Source: Rhodospirillaceae bacterium (GTDB taxonomy: Bacteria > Pseudomonadota > Alphaproteobacteria > Rhodospirillales > UBA2165). From it: 64,000 nt of DNA. Below are positions 16,919 through 25,465 of the stretch, piece by piece. The stretch is taken from the NCBI GenBank assembly GCA_018649725.1, contig JABIHH010000017.1, positions 48,542 through 112,541 of the forward strand, in the 5' to 3' direction. Position numbers and translations under genes: made by a program. Below the pieces are notes generated by a model. The model saw only the letters and a program-made list of their open reading frames with translations, ran no database searches and was not told the origin of the DNA. Position 1 is the first letter of the stretch; every line of letters starts with the position of its first letter.

Positions 16919-17437
16919 CTATTTTAACACCACACTGAAAGTGACATTGTCAGCTTGGGAGCCCGTTGCGATGGCGAAATTCAGATGCCACCAGCCGGAC
17001 ATATTAAATTTCATGCCCTCCACCAAATACTGCCCAGCGCCTAAATATTTCGTCACGCGCGGCGCGGTTGGTAAACCATGACCATGTTCCGGCATACCGC
17101 CGTGAATGTTAAACTTGGCGCCTTCAACCGGCTTGCCCGTCTGGTCCAGGACCGTCACCACCCAACCATGCATTTTATTAATAGCGACCGGATTGAGATT
17201 ACTGGCCAGCGAAACCTTAAACTTCCCACCATCTGATAATTTTGTCAGCGACGTGTCCCGCACGCCCGGCATCGCATGCGGCATTGGCGCGTGATTGCCT
17301 TGGTTATGGTTCCCTGACTTGTGATGCTCCATATGCATCTTTTGATCATTGTGCATCTGCTCTGCGGAACGCAGATCAGACGCCATCGGCACCAGCATCA
17401 CGCTAAGGAGAAATGTGAACAGTAAATATTGCTTCAT
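16919..17437 (-). CDS. YtkA/FixH-like periplasmic protein with His/Met-rich segment
   Basis: Exported protein of 172 aa: signal peptide MKQYLLFTFLLSVMLVPMAS, then a histidine- and methionine-rich linker (MHMEHHKSGNHNQGNH at about 34-49) and an Ig-like YtkA-type domain ending NMSGWWHLNFAI. Proteins of this type often accompany metal- or heme-handling systems; the linker would bind copper or another soft metal. It is the first gene of the two-gene operon with the di-heme peroxidase, suggesting a metal or redox partner role. Confidence 0.8.
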   Translation of the reverse strand: MKQYLLFTFLLSVMLVPMASDLRSAEQMHNDQKMHMEHHKSGNHNQGNHAPMPHAMPGVRDTSLTKLSDGGKFKVSLASNLNPVAINKMHGWVVTVLDQTGKPVEGAKFNIHGGMPEHGHGLPTAPRVTKYLGAGQYLVEGMKFNMSGWWHLNFAIATGSQADNVTFSVVLK

Positions 17438-17635
17438 TTATTTGTATCCATACTTAAAGTTTTTTAGCGCATTTCTAAAATTCTGCGCCAAGTTCGAAAG
17501 GTTGTACAAACCCTTCCCGTTAAATACAAACAAAAGACGTAGAATGGAAATATCGCCTCAACGTCATCGGCCTTACAGAATTACAGAAAATTTACTGGAA
17601 AGACCCGACCTCGAATGCTATGCAGCCCTCCATAT

Positions 17636-17647
17636 TCTTATATAAGA
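17636..17647. promoter_or_regulatory. GntR-type palindromic box 5 (D-hydroxyacid dehydrogenase operon)
   Basis: TCTTATATAAGA, perfect 12 bp palindrome, about 55 bp before the start at 17701. Confidence 0.8.
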
Positions 17648-17700
17648 GTACCATGTTGTTGTTCATTTAGGGCAACGTAGCTAAGGGGAAGAGAAAAATT

Positions 17701-18666
17701 ATGTCTAGCAATATTATCGCCGTCGCAGATTCGGTCTTTCCGTCTCTCGACCCAGCCAAGGAAGCGCTTTCAGGCGTTACTTCTGAAGAATTCCGTATGT
17801 CCGCTGATACCTCAGCCGACAGCATTTTAGCCGTTGCTGCTGATGCCGATGCGCTTCTGGTTACTTACAGCCAGATTAATGCTGAGGTGATCGCCGGTCT
17901 CAATAATTGTAAAGCCATTGGCCGCTTTGGCATTGGCACCGACAATATCGATATCGCCGCGGCGACTGAAAAAGGCATCAAGGTTTGCTATGCACCGGTC
18001 TACTGCCTGGATGAAGTTTCCGATCACGCGATGGCTTTGCTGTTGTCTTGTGCGCGTAAAATTCCATTTGCCAATGCGCGTGCTGCTGAAGGCCGCTGGG
18101 AAATGCCGGCTGTTGCCCCAATTGGTCGCTTCCGCGGTAGAACACTGGGCCTTATCGGTCTCGGGAACATCCCACAGCAAATCGTTGGTAAAGCGCAAGC
18201 TTTCGGCATCAATGTGATCGCTTCCGATCCTTATTGCCCGGATGATGTATTCTCCCGCCTCAATGTTGAAAAAGTTGAGCTTGATGATCTGCTGGGTCGT
18301 TCTGATTATGTCTCCGTTCATGCGCCGCTTACGCCAGAGACAGAAAACATGTTCAACATGGACGCCTTCAAGAAGATGAAGAACACCGCCTTCCTGATCA
18401 ACACAGCACGGGGTCCATTGGTTGAGATTAATGATTTAGCAAAAGCTTTGGATGCCGGCGAGATTGCTGGTGCCGGTCTTGATGTTTTACCTGTTGAGCC
18501 TCCTGAAGCCGACAATCCATTGTTGGGCCGTGACGACGTTGTCCTCACCCCCCATACCGGCTTCTACTCGGAGGACGCGCTGCTTGATTTGCAGACAACT
18601 GTGGCAACTGCCGTTGCGACCATCCTCGGCGGCGGCGAGCCGAAATATCCAGTGACGCCTAAATAA
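17701..18666 (+). CDS. D-2-hydroxyacid dehydrogenase (NAD-binding)
   Basis: NAD-dependent D-isomer-specific 2-hydroxyacid dehydrogenase, 321 aa. The cofactor site is LGLIGLGNIPQQIVGKA, the substrate/catalytic arginine lies in NTARGPLVEI, the glutamate in LDVLPVEPPE and the histidine in LTPHTGFYS. AAGGGGAAG precedes the ATG. It is preceded by a GntR-type box and followed 16 bp later by a zinc-dependent dehydrogenase, so the two likely oxidise successive intermediates of the same organic-acid pathway. Confidence 0.92.
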   Translation: MSSNIIAVADSVFPSLDPAKEALSGVTSEEFRMSADTSADSILAVAADADALLVTYSQINAEVIAGLNNCKAIGRFGIGTDNIDIAAATEKGIKVCYAPVYCLDEVSDHAMALLLSCARKIPFANARAAEGRWEMPAVAPIGRFRGRTLGLIGLGNIPQQIVGKAQAFGINVIASDPYCPDDVFSRLNVEKVELDDLLGRSDYVSVHAPLTPETENMFNMDAFKKMKNTAFLINTARGPLVEINDLAKALDAGEIAGAGLDVLPVEPPEADNPLLGRDDVVLTPHTGFYSEDALLDLQTTVATAVATILGGGEPKYPVTPK

Positions 18667-18682
18667 AGCTGGATAACCGACC

Positions 18683-19696
18683 ATGAAAGCCATGATGCTG
18701 ACGGCACCGAAAGCGGTGTCGCCTGAGGACGTCGATATGCCCGAGCCGGGTCCGGATGAAACCCTCATCCGGGTCACCAAAACGGGCATTTGCGGCACCG
18801 ATTTGAAAATATTTCAGGGCGGTATCCCGGTCGACTATCCCCGCATCATGGGACACGAATCGGTTGGTGAGGTTATCTCAGGCGGCAATCTCGCTCCCGG
18901 TACCCCGGTTATTGTCGACCCGGCTTATTACTGTGGCTCATGTTATAACTGCCGAGACGGCCAGACGCATTTGTGTCCGAACGGTGGTCTCATTGGCCGG
19001 GATGTTGAGGGCGGCTTCGCAGAGTACATGGTCGCACCGTCCCGCAACGTGCACGCTTTGCCAAAAGACATGGACCCCGGCGTGGCCCCACTGATCCAGC
19101 CGATGACCACCTGTCTGCATGCCCAGCGCAAAGCAAATATTTTCCCCGGCGAAGCCGTGCTGGTTTATGGTCTGGGTGTCACCGGCCTGCTGCACGTTCA
19201 ACTCGCCAAAGCGCATGGTGCTTATCCCGTGATTGGCGTGACGCGTTCCGAGTGGAAGCGCGATCTGGCCCGAGAACTTGGTGCCGACTTCACCTTCGCA
19301 CCGGGCGAAAATCTTAAAGAACAAATCTTGGAAGTTACCGGCGATAAGGGCGGCGTCGATCTGGTCATCGAAAGCGTTGGCCAATTGCCGATCCTCGCCG
19401 AAGCCATTGAGTTGGTACGCCTGGGTGGCCGCATTCTACCGTTCGGCATCTACACGCAAACCCAAGGCGAGCTGCCGTTCTACAATCTCTATTTCAAAGA
19501 AATCCAGGTCGTCAACGCCCGGGTCGCCAAGCCAGAAGATTACCCCGCCTGCGTCGACTTTGTTGAGCGCGGCGTCGTCGACCTTAAGCCGCTGATCACC
19601 CATAACTTTAGCCTGGACGAGATCAACAAAGCCCTCGACATGCTTGACGGCGGTGACAGCTCCTGCATTAAGATCATCCTGGACCACGCGGCTTAA
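18683..19696 (+). CDS. Zinc-dependent medium-chain alcohol dehydrogenase (copy 1)
   Basis: MDR-superfamily oxidoreductase of 337 aa. Catalytic zinc ligands are in GICGTDLKIF and IMGHESVGE; the structural zinc is bound by the four-cysteine loop CGSCYNCRDGQTHLC; the nucleotide-binding motif is LVYGLGVTGLLHVQLA. The family includes sorbitol, threonine and galactitol dehydrogenases. It is co-transcribed with the D-2-hydroxyacid dehydrogenase. Substrate not identifiable. Confidence 0.92.
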   Translation: MKAMMLTAPKAVSPEDVDMPEPGPDETLIRVTKTGICGTDLKIFQGGIPVDYPRIMGHESVGEVISGGNLAPGTPVIVDPAYYCGSCYNCRDGQTHLCPNGGLIGRDVEGGFAEYMVAPSRNVHALPKDMDPGVAPLIQPMTTCLHAQRKANIFPGEAVLVYGLGVTGLLHVQLAKAHGAYPVIGVTRSEWKRDLARELGADFTFAPGENLKEQILEVTGDKGGVDLVIESVGQLPILAEAIELVRLGGRILPFGIYTQTQGELPFYNLYFKEIQVVNARVAKPEDYPACVDFVERGVVDLKPLITHNFSLDEINKALDMLDGGDSSCIKIILDHAA

Positions 19697-19705
19697 ATCA
19701 CCGCC

Positions 19706-19733
19706 ATCATTCCGGACTTGATCCAGAATCCAG
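19706..19733. repeat. Dispersed palindrome, copy 3 (half unit)
   Basis: CATCATTCCGGACTTGATCC followed by AGAATCCAG: one half of the nested palindrome, just after the alcohol dehydrogenase stop. Confidence 0.7.
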
Positions 19734-19950
19734 GGGAAACACCAAGCGACTGTGTTGTCCGTCAAGTTGTCTGCCATTTATTATTATCCCTCATCATGGC
19801 ATTTACCAGAGACCGGCACATGCTATGCGATTTAATCTTTGGCTGTAGTACTAAAATCCATAACACTTATTGGAACGTATACGGAAAACCCCCTCGAAAT
19901 GGGTCAAATTTGGTCGCAGAGCCCTGCTATTTGATGACATGAAAACGGGG

Positions 19951-20047
19951 GTACGGAAAACAGTTGGTTTCGGTATGTCTTTAACCAGTCCGCTTTACAC
20001 CCGAAAGCAGACACCAATCACATAGGGTCAAAGAGTCCGCTATTAAC
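19951..20047. repeat. Left arm of island inverted repeat
   Basis: Starts GTACGGAAAAC and contains TTTCGGTAT and GTCCGCTTT. Read against the reverse complement of 22142-22250, the outer 11 bases match exactly and the next 40 or so match in blocks (TTTCGGTAT; CTGCTTT/CCGCTTT). The arms enclose the three genes between 20200 and 22074. Confidence 0.6.
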
Positions 20048-20199
20048 CAAAATCAGTCATAAAGAATTGAGATTGAATGAGAGAAGGTTATATTAAAATT
20101 TGTGAAAGTAGCTTGGTTTTGATATTTTAATTCTCGTCTACCATTTAATATATAGCTTGATATTGTAATTACCGAGTAGTCTGCAAAACAAGTGACCAA

Positions 20200-20604
20200 A
20201 TGCAAAAGAATAATATAATTTTCGGGGGCTCAAAACGACATCTTCACTGCCAGAAGGTGGGCGTTCTCGTTTGTTTTGCGCTTTCTGTTTTGATCTGGCC
20301 GACGATACATGCGTATGACACTGGGCAAAAGGTTCTAGCCACCATAGAAATTGCTTCATCAATCGTATCGGATAATTTTGATCACGATCACGGACATAGT
20401 CATGATGATGAAGACTTACCGGAACAACCGGCACCCAACCATTCTCATGACCACGATCCAGCAGATCACTCACATGAAGTGCCTATCGTATTGGCGGCAC
20501 TCAATCACCGCACGGGTTTTCCGCCAAGCGAAAACCTAGTATTATATTTAAGCTCAAAAAAACTCGGTGCAGTTTTTGATTTAGAGCGCCCCCCTCGTTC
20601 GTAA
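20200..20604 (+). CDS. Small exported histidine-rich protein
   Basis: A 134 aa protein of unknown function. A hydrophobic segment (VGVLVCFALSVLIWPTIHA) near residues 20-38 would serve as signal or anchor, followed by a cluster of His and Asp residues (DHDHGHSHDDED, then HSHDHDPADHSHE) between about residues 61 and 92. This is a likely periplasmic binding site for zinc, nickel, copper or cobalt. The next two genes are HupE/UreJ-like and an anchor protein, so a role in metal delivery or buffering is plausible. The ribosome site is weak. Confidence 0.7.
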   Translation: MQKNNIIFGGSKRHLHCQKVGVLVCFALSVLIWPTIHAYDTGQKVLATIEIASSIVSDNFDHDHGHSHDDEDLPEQPAPNHSHDHDPADHSHEVPIVLAALNHRTGFPPSENLVLYLSSKKLGAVFDLERPPRS

Positions 20605-20677
20605 GTGTACCGCCATGAGGCGGTCTATTGTTCGTAATTATCGAACGTCAAAACACTTACTGACGAAAGGAAACATC

Positions 20678-21412
20678 ATGCATCCTCAGACTAGATGCGT
20701 AAGCTCACTTTTGAGAAAGTGGCCTTATACATTCATCATGCCATTTTTTGTGGCATCTCTTTTACTGCTTGTGCCATTGGATGCCGCACAGGCTCATGCC
20801 GTAACCCAAGGCGACAAAGGTTACATTCAGGAAATATTCGGCGTCCAATTAATTCCATTCACCTATCTTGGTGCCAAGCATATGGTAACAGGATACGACC
20901 ATATCCTATTTTTGTTTGGCGTTATCTTCTTCCTTTATAGGATGAAGCACGTCGCCATCTATGTGAGCCTTTTTGCACTTGGCCACTCAGTCACTATGAT
21001 CGCCGGTGTATTATTCAATTTTGGCATTAATAGCTTCATCATTGACGCCATTATTGGGTTTTCCATCGTCTATAAAGCTTTGGATAACCTGGGTGCCTAT
21101 AAAGTATGGTTTGGTGTTCAACCCAATACAAAGATCGTGACGCTTTTCTTCGGTCTTTGCCATGGCTTCGGCCTTGCTTCAAAACTGATAGATTACGAGA
21201 TTGCTGCCGACGGGCTTCTGCCCAATCTACTGGCATTCAATGTTGGCGTCGAAATCGGTCAAATACTTGCACTGGGAGCAATTCTCGTGGCGATGGGGTG
21301 GTGGCGACGAACCGATAGTTTCTTTCGATATGCCTATACAGCCAATGTCGCAATAATGGCGATTGGTTTCATTTTCATCGGTTTACAACTCACCGGCTAC
21401 TTTGTGGCCTGA
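20678..21412 (+). CDS. HupE/UreJ-like membrane protein
   Basis: Integral membrane protein of about 244 aa. The start at 20678 is supported by AAAGGA 7 bases upstream; the frame is open from 20615. After a signal-like helix (IMPFFVASLLLLVPLDAAQAHA) come GAKHMVTGYDHILFLFGVIF, FALGHSVTMIAG and GLCHGFGLASKL, histidine-containing helices of the HupE/UreJ type associated with nickel or other metal permeation. About six to seven helices. It sits in a compact three-gene island flanked by inverted repeats. Confidence 0.85.
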   Translation: MHPQTRCVSSLLRKWPYTFIMPFFVASLLLLVPLDAAQAHAVTQGDKGYIQEIFGVQLIPFTYLGAKHMVTGYDHILFLFGVIFFLYRMKHVAIYVSLFALGHSVTMIAGVLFNFGINSFIIDAIIGFSIVYKALDNLGAYKVWFGVQPNTKIVTLFFGLCHGFGLASKLIDYEIAADGLLPNLLAFNVGVEIGQILALGAILVAMGWWRRTDSFFRYAYTANVAIMAIGFIFIGLQLTGYFVA

Positions 21413-21429
21413 GATAAAGGAAATTTATT

Positions 21430-22074
21430 ATGTACAATTCAGAAATACCCAATCTTGAAAAACTGCCCTCAAAAGGCAGGTTAATTCGATCGACGATCAT
21501 CGCCATCCTTTCGGCGGTCTTTATCCTCGTCACCATCGTGCTTCCTTCTGAGTACGGCATCGATCTGACCGGTGTCGGTCGCGCAATTGGGCTTGCCGAA
21601 ATGGGGGAAATTAAAACTCAACTCGCGAAAGAAGCCGAAGAGGACCAACTCCGTGAACAGCAGCAAAAAAGCCAAACGTCGGGATCGTTATCTGACTCTA
21701 TGGGGCGCTTTGTTGCCGGGCTATTTATCAGCACTGCATTTTCTCAATCAACGTCCTCGGACTGGAAAGACGAGATCAAAGTCACTTTGACCCCCGGTAA
21801 AGGCGCGGAAATAAAATTGATTATGAAAAAAGGTGCTAAGGCTAATTTTTCTTGGACCTCTGGGGATGGCCGGGCAAATTTTGACCTTCACGGCAGTGGA
21901 AACGGCCAGAATATCAGCTACAAGAAGGGCCGAGGCGTCAAGGGCGCTCAAGGCGTTCTCGAAGCCGCTTTCGATGGTCAGCATGGTTGGTTTTGGAGAA
22001 ATAGGGATAAGCAACCCATCACAATCATCTTACGTGTTAAAGGAGCCTACACAGGCATTAAAAAGTATTTGTGA
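21430..22074 (+). CDS. Transmembrane anchor protein of metal-module type
   Basis: A 214 aa protein with one N-terminal membrane helix (STIIAILSAVFILVTIVLP, residues 22-40), then the sequence SEYGIDLTGVGRAIGLAEMG, a charged coiled-coil-like stretch (EIKTQLAKEAEEDQLREQQ) and a periplasmic domain with WTSGDGRANFDLHG. I recall the same layout in proteins labelled transmembrane anchor protein next to HupE/UreJ-like genes and metal efflux systems in other proteobacteria. Its role is not established. AAAGGAAA precedes the ATG, and a terminator follows. Confidence 0.8.
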   Translation: MYNSEIPNLEKLPSKGRLIRSTIIAILSAVFILVTIVLPSEYGIDLTGVGRAIGLAEMGEIKTQLAKEAEEDQLREQQQKSQTSGSLSDSMGRFVAGLFISTAFSQSTSSDWKDEIKVTLTPGKGAEIKLIMKKGAKANFSWTSGDGRANFDLHGSGNGQNISYKKGRGVKGAQGVLEAAFDGQHGWFWRNRDKQPITIILRVKGAYTGIKKYL

Positions 22075-22095
22075 TAGCTTCACAAATTTACCAAG

Positions 22096-22129
22096 CTCGG
22101 CTGGACACAAGTTCAGCCGAGTCTTTTTT
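22096..22129 (+). terminator. Rho-independent terminator of the three-gene island
   Basis: CTCGGCTG / CAGCCGAG stem, 10-base loop and a T-rich tail (TCTTTTTT), 20 bp behind the anchor-protein stop. Confidence 0.9.
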
Positions 22130-22141
22130 AAAAATCAATAA

Positions 22142-22250
22142 TGTCCGCTTTGGGTCAGGAGAAGACCCTTTTACGCAATTCCGGTAATGTCCGCTATTGA
22201 GAGCAAAGCAGACGTTTTTAACCTATACCGAAAGCATTGGTTTTCCGTAC
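22142..22250. repeat. Right arm of island inverted repeat
   Basis: Ends GTTTTCCGTAC, the exact reverse complement of the first 11 bases of the left arm at 19951. The interior contains two TGTCCGCT units, resembling a widespread intergenic repeat of aquatic proteobacteria. Confidence 0.6.
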
Positions 22251-22327
22251 ATTCAAAACTTTTTTCCTCTGTCCCTCTTTAGCTTCTTCTTCGTGTTCTT
22301 CGTGCCTTTTGTGGTTCAATTCTTTTA

Positions 22328-22390
22328 TCATTCCAACGAAAACCAACGGTTGAGATAAAGACTGGATCCCGGATCAAGTCCGGGATGACG
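22328..22390. repeat. Dispersed nested palindrome, copy 4
   Basis: The right half CTGGATCCCGG..CCGGGATGACG is perfect; the left half (TCATTCCAACGAAAACCAACGG) is decayed. Confidence 0.75.
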
Positions 22391-22412
22391 GTGGGGATGG
22401 TAGAGCGATAGA

Positions 22413-22451
22413 TAATCTTCCCCCTCTCCCATCAAGGGGGAGGAAGATTTT
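22413..22451. repeat. Dispersed CCCCCTC/GAGGGGG hairpin, second copy
   Basis: AATCTTCCCCCT..AGGGGGAGGAAGATT, a perfect inverted repeat related to the unit at 5591-5625. Confidence 0.6.
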
Positions 22452-22540
22452 GTTGCGACACCCAACCCTATTCTTCACGGCAGCAAAAATAATTTCGCAT
22501 GATCCCTATTTGAGATAGTATCGACGAGAAATTAATTCAG

Positions 22541-23233
22541 ATGGTGGATCAGCGCGTGCGGACTCTCGTAATTATAGTTGTGATTTGTCTCTTATCGGTT
22601 CAAGCAAAAGCCGATACGCTTAGAATTTCCACAGCAGAGTTTCCCGAAGCGCGTTCTATCATTCGCGTATTGAAAGAAGCCTATGGCAAAATTGGGCATG
22701 ACGTTGAATTGGTAATTCGGCCCGCGAAACGTAGCCTCGTTGAGGTCAACAACGGCCGGTCGGATGCAGAGCTTGCCCGGGTAACTGGTGCCGAAACCGA
22801 ATACCCCAATCTCGTGCGCGTAAAAGAGCCGATCCACGCTCTCAGTTTCTCCGCGATTGTTAGCAATAAATCAAAGCAGTGGCTAAGTTCCTGGCAAAAA
22901 ATAAAAGACCATCACATCAGCTATCCGAGAGGCTACCGATTATTAGATATCAGAACCAAAGGCATGAAAGTATCGGTTGCCAAAGACCCTGATACTGTCG
23001 CTAAATTAATCAAGGCTGGACGGGTAGATGTCGGTATTGTCGTCACGTCTGACGCCATCAGATTCGCCTCGGGCTCGGATGAGATTGCCCTCCTGGAACC
23101 GCCCATTGAAGTCGTTACGCTCTACCACTACGTAAACGTAAAACACCGGCGCCTGGTTCCCAAGATCGAGAAAATTCTAATTGAGCTCAATGATAGCGGC
23201 CGGATTAAACAAATCCTTCAGGGTGAGAAATAA
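22541..23233 (+). CDS. Periplasmic solute-binding family 3-like protein
   Basis: Exported protein of 230 aa: signal peptide VRTLVIIVVICLLSVQAKA followed by DTLRISTAEFPEARSIIRVL, the start of a small type-3 (amino-acid-binding-like) bilobed domain. It contains KRSLVEVNNGRSDAELARV and a long hinge. No ABC transporter genes are adjacent, so it may be an orphan sensor or binding protein, as seen for small solute-binding proteins near signalling genes. Ligand unknown. Confidence 0.8.
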   Translation: MVDQRVRTLVIIVVICLLSVQAKADTLRISTAEFPEARSIIRVLKEAYGKIGHDVELVIRPAKRSLVEVNNGRSDAELARVTGAETEYPNLVRVKEPIHALSFSAIVSNKSKQWLSSWQKIKDHHISYPRGYRLLDIRTKGMKVSVAKDPDTVAKLIKAGRVDVGIVVTSDAIRFASGSDEIALLEPPIEVVTLYHYVNVKHRRLVPKIEKILIELNDSGRIKQILQGEK

Positions 23234-23264
23234 ACCATCACCGAAATTTACCCATAACTTCAAT

Positions 23265-23353
23265 GTCATTCCGGACTTGATCCGGAATCCAGCAATCCTA
23301 TCAACTGTTCCGTAGCCAGCTATTCTGGATCCCGGATCAAGTCCGGGATGACG
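23265..23353. repeat. Dispersed nested palindrome, copy 5 (complete)
   Basis: GTCATTCCGGACTTGATCCGG.. and ..CCCGGATCAAGTCCGGG.. between convergent genes; the inner palindromes are perfect. Confidence 0.85.
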
Positions 23354-23369
23354 CTTTGAGGGATGAAAC

Positions 23370-24209
23370 CTACCGCTTTAACTTAACAGCCTTAAAGCCT
23401 TCGGTCGTCGCGGGTACGGATTGTTCGATCGGGAATCTCTCGGCACTTGAGCCGCCGACATAGCCGTCGAGGCGGGGCTCGCCTTCTAGAAACTTGGCGA
23501 AGTCATCAGGGGTTTCAATGCCGCCGCCGTGGCAGGTGTAGATAAGATCGCTGTGCTTGGCGGCCAGGGCATCAATGACGGAGGCTGTGCGGGCCAGTGA
23601 ATCTTCGTCGCTCAGGATGGTCGAGGAGCCAATAGTGCCACCGGACGAGTTACCATAATGGACGATGATATTATCGACGCCGGCTTCCGCCATGGCGAGG
23701 GCTTCGTCTGGCGTTGTGCAAAAGGCTTTGGTCCAAAGACCAATACTTGAGGCGTAGCCCAACACGTCGACTTCGAGTGCGTAGCCCATGCCAGTTTCTT
23801 CGAGATCACTCCTGAACTTGCCGTCAATCAACGCCACGGTTGGACAGTTCATAATGCCGTCAAAGCCCGCTTCGGCCAGTTGATCAACAAAGCGGTGCAT
23901 GTCGCGGGTCGGATCATTGCAGAGAATACCGGCAATCACCGGCGCTTCCTTAACAACGCTTAGCAAAGCACGTTCGCCCAGCTCCATCGTGATCGCATTG
24001 GCATCACCGATCGGCAAATAGCCCGCCATTGAGCTCATACCCTGCATGCGGAAATAAGCCAGAATATGCGTCGTGATGAGATCCGCGCCGCCTCTGGCTG
24101 CCATCTTGGCCGTGATGCCCGTGCCACAAAGCGCGTTATAAATTGCGCGTCCCGCATCTCGCTCAGATTTCAGCCGGGCATTAATCTCGTCTCGGGTAAA
24201 TTTAGCCAT
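23370..24209 (-). CDS. PEP-hydrolase-like TIM-barrel protein (Tm-1 C-terminal type)
   Basis: A 279 aa TIM-barrel protein. Typical sequences are ARGGADLITTHILAYFR, GFDGIMNCPTVALIDG, VDNIIVHYGNSSGGTIGS and TCHGGGIETPDDF. The family is annotated phosphoenolpyruvate hydrolase-like and corresponds to the C-terminal half of plant Tm-1 proteins; the N-terminal half is encoded separately at 36822-38063 here. The start is taken at the ATG at 24209, with GGATGG upstream. It is divergent from the alcohol dehydrogenase at 24287. Catalytic activity is not established for this group. Confidence 0.87.
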   Translation of the reverse strand: MAKFTRDEINARLKSERDAGRAIYNALCGTGITAKMAARGGADLITTHILAYFRMQGMSSMAGYLPIGDANAITMELGERALLSVVKEAPVIAGILCNDPTRDMHRFVDQLAEAGFDGIMNCPTVALIDGKFRSDLEETGMGYALEVDVLGYASSIGLWTKAFCTTPDEALAMAEAGVDNIIVHYGNSSGGTIGSSTILSDEDSLARTASVIDALAAKHSDLIYTCHGGGIETPDDFAKFLEGEPRLDGYVGGSSAERFPIEQSVPATTEGFKAVKLKR

Positions 24210-24286
24210 TGTCACCATCCGTATTTACACTTCGCTCCATCAATAGGATAATTGAAATCAAAGAACAACAAAATTGGGGAAACAAA

Positions 24287-25384
24287 ATGGCTAACACTTA
24301 TGACATTCCAGAGACCATGAAGGCCTGGGTCCTAGGCGACCCGCACGAGATGAAAATGATCGAAAAGCCGGTGCCTGAACCCGGCCCGGCTGAGGTTTTG
24401 GTCAAGATCGGCGCGATTGCGGTGTGTCACACAGACATTGAAGTGCTGCATCACGGCATGCCGGCGATGGTCGAGGGTGAGCTGCCGTTCAACAAGGACT
24501 TCACCATGGGCCATGAATATATGGGCACAGTCGTAAAAACCGGCCCAGATGTCGATGAATGGGCGCCAGGCGACCGTATCGCGGTTGAAGTTCACGCTGG
24601 ATGTGGGCGCTGTCCGAAATGCCGGGAAGGCATGTATACCTCGTGCCATAATTATAGCTATCGTTCCAAAGGCCATCGCGCCAACGGCTTCACCACCGAT
24701 GGCGGCTTTGCAGAATATGCCATTAACAATATCAACACACTGGTGCCGGTACCGGATTACATGAGTGACGAAGTGGCGACCCTCACGGTGACGGCAGGCA
24801 CAGCAATGTATGGTCTGGATGTCTTGGGCGGCATTATCGCCGGGCAAAGTATCGTGGTTGCCGGTGCCGGTCCCATCGGTTTGATGTTTATCGCTATCGC
24901 CAAAGCCTTAGGCGCGGCGCCTGTCATCATGTCGGAACCCCGGGAAGACCGCCGGGACATGGCGAAAAATCTTGGCGCTGATATCCTGATTGATCCGCTA
25001 GCAGAAGATGTTGTCGAGAAAGTTCGTGGCCTCACCAATGGCAAAGGCGCTGACTTTACGGTCGAGGCCTCGGGTGCGCCGGGCGTGCTCAACCAAGTCA
25101 TTCATATGACCAATCGCGGCGGGCGGGTATGTCTGGCGGCCTTTACCAATGATCTGGTACCAACCGATATCGCCTATGTCGTCAGCAACAATATCTATAT
25201 GTTCGGCATCCGGGGTGAAGGCAATTCCGCCGTAAAACGCGCCGCCAGTCTTCTCAAGCAAAAGCGCTTTGATCCCTCGCCGATCCACACTCACACCTTC
25301 CCCTTGGAAGAAGCCGATACAGCGATGAGCTATGCCGAGAACCAGACCGATGGGGCAATTAAAGTCGTCGTTAAAATGAGTTGA
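24287..25384 (+). CDS. Zinc-dependent medium-chain alcohol dehydrogenase (copy 2)
   Basis: MDR oxidoreductase of 365 aa. Catalytic zinc ligands are in VCHTDIEVLHHG and MGHEYMG; the structural zinc is in CGRCPKCREGMYTSC; the nucleotide site is VVAGAGPIGLMFIAIA. The frame is open from 24209, but GGGGA lies 7 bases before the ATG at 24287. It is followed by the rhodanese gene in the same direction. Substrate unknown. Confidence 0.92.
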   Translation: MANTYDIPETMKAWVLGDPHEMKMIEKPVPEPGPAEVLVKIGAIAVCHTDIEVLHHGMPAMVEGELPFNKDFTMGHEYMGTVVKTGPDVDEWAPGDRIAVEVHAGCGRCPKCREGMYTSCHNYSYRSKGHRANGFTTDGGFAEYAINNINTLVPVPDYMSDEVATLTVTAGTAMYGLDVLGGIIAGQSIVVAGAGPIGLMFIAIAKALGAAPVIMSEPREDRRDMAKNLGADILIDPLAEDVVEKVRGLTNGKGADFTVEASGAPGVLNQVIHMTNRGGRVCLAAFTNDLVPTDIAYVVSNNIYMFGIRGEGNSAVKRAASLLKQKRFDPSPIHTHTFPLEEADTAMSYAENQTDGAIKVVVKMS

Positions 25385-25465
25385 GTTTCTGCACTGAGCC
25401 GCTAATTTACGCCAAATAAATGTATTAAATGCGCATCATTAATTTGAATCTTGGGGGAAAAGCCC

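Larger units (their letters stand above)
19697..20199. other. 503 bp spacer left of the metal island
   Basis: Non-coding as far as I can see. It holds a half copy of the dispersed palindrome (19706-19733), a partial GTATACGGAAAAC motif near 19877, the left arm of a long imperfect inverted repeat (19951-20047), and an AT-rich stretch from about 20050 that could supply the promoter of the gene at 20200. Confidence 0.6.
22251..22540. other. Repeat-rich spacer
   Basis: Together with the preceding 176 bp this makes a 466 bp gene-free stretch. It holds a CTTCGTGTTCTTCGTGCC-type repeat (about 22285-22312), the dispersed palindrome copy 4 and the CCCCCTC/GAGGGGG hairpin at 22413. No convincing gene. 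Confidence 0.55.

Noticed and set aside
17438..17700. Small gene from about 17349 to 17645
   Set aside because: It overlaps the YtkA-like gene antisense, lacks a ribosome site, and its second half covers a promoter region with a GntR box.
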